From DATLAN01 sp035527455 (GTDB taxonomy: Bacteria; Planctomycetota; Planctomycetia; Pirellulales; Thermoguttaceae), in NCBI GenBank assembly GCA_035527455.1, contig DATLAN010000600.1:1-40937 (forward strand): 40,937 nucleotides of DNA, written 5' to 3'. The translations under genes and the position numbers were made by a program. Positions 40,911-40,937 of the stretch are shown one piece after another (the first letter of the stretch is position 1; every line of letters starts with the position of its first letter). Under the pieces are notes generated by a model. That model was not told the DNA's origin, did no database searches, and worked only from the letters and a program-made list of their open reading frames with translations.

Positions 40911-40937
40911 TAGCCATCTCGCTCCGCGAGATGTAGC
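40910..40937. repeat. Dispersed double-hairpin palindrome, copy 3 (cut by window edge)
   Basis: Starts GTAGCCATCTCGCTCCGCGA and ends at the window edge after GATGTAGC. It is the first half of the family seen at 10555 and 29645, with hairpin TCTCGCTCCGCGAGA. It begins on the last base of the preceding gene's stop codon. Confidence 0.7.

Noticed and set aside
1..40937. tRNA or rRNA genes
   Set aside because: No cloverleaf or rRNA-like segment was found on reading the intergenic regions. A covariance search would be the proper test.

Overview
The window is high-GC bacterial DNA, most likely from a planctomycete (Planctomycetota, probably near Pirellulales/Thermoguttaceae). Reasons: a secreted PQQ-type propeller opening with a WPQWRGP-like motif, very large membrane-anchored proteins, and many different dispersed palindromes between genes. 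This placement is inference; there is no rRNA gene to confirm it.

Layout. Positions 1-68 hold the first codons of a hypD-like hydrogenase maturation gene (minus). Positions 187-10365/10473 hold a minus-strand operon read right to left: a membrane GTPase with a zinc ribbon, a degenerate protein kinase, a 1318-aa GAP1-like protein with a membrane segment and coiled coils, and an anchored coiled-coil protein. Positions 10693-12312 hold a GT-C type membrane glycosyltransferase (plus). Positions 12828-27979 hold a five-gene plus-strand operon: a 2163-aa membrane-anchored protein with a cytosolic zinc ribbon and many Ig-like (BIG2-type) repeats, a SrfC-like P-loop GTPase, a SrfB-like actin/Hsp70-fold ATPase, a coiled-coil protein ending in a GrpE-like head, and a zinc-ribbon/proline-repeat/beta-propeller protein.

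The two operons are the most interesting part. They start about 2.4 kb apart, point away from each other, share zinc ribbons, membrane anchors and coiled coils, and combine two GTPases, a kinase and an actin-fold ATPase. I read them as one envelope-spanning NTP-dependent machine related to GAP1/double-GTPase conflict systems and to the SrfB/SrfC virulence-factor pair. The pairing of a SrfB-like ATPase with a GrpE-like protein suggests a chaperone-style nucleotide cycle. The biological output is unknown.

Positions 28210-40910 are mostly metabolic or regulatory: an AcnX-type dehydratase diverging from an ornithine-cyclodeaminase-family reductase (a likely cis-3-hydroxyproline to proline route), a secreted PQQ-propeller protein, an S9 peptidase, a B12-binding radical SAM protein, a histidine kinase and response regulator, a DUF1638 protein, and a MtaA/UroD-family methyltransferase with zinc-ligand residues.

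Intergenic DNA carries at least six families of palindromic repeats, one of them a MITE-like element with 27-bp terminal inverted repeats. Several abut stop codons exactly.
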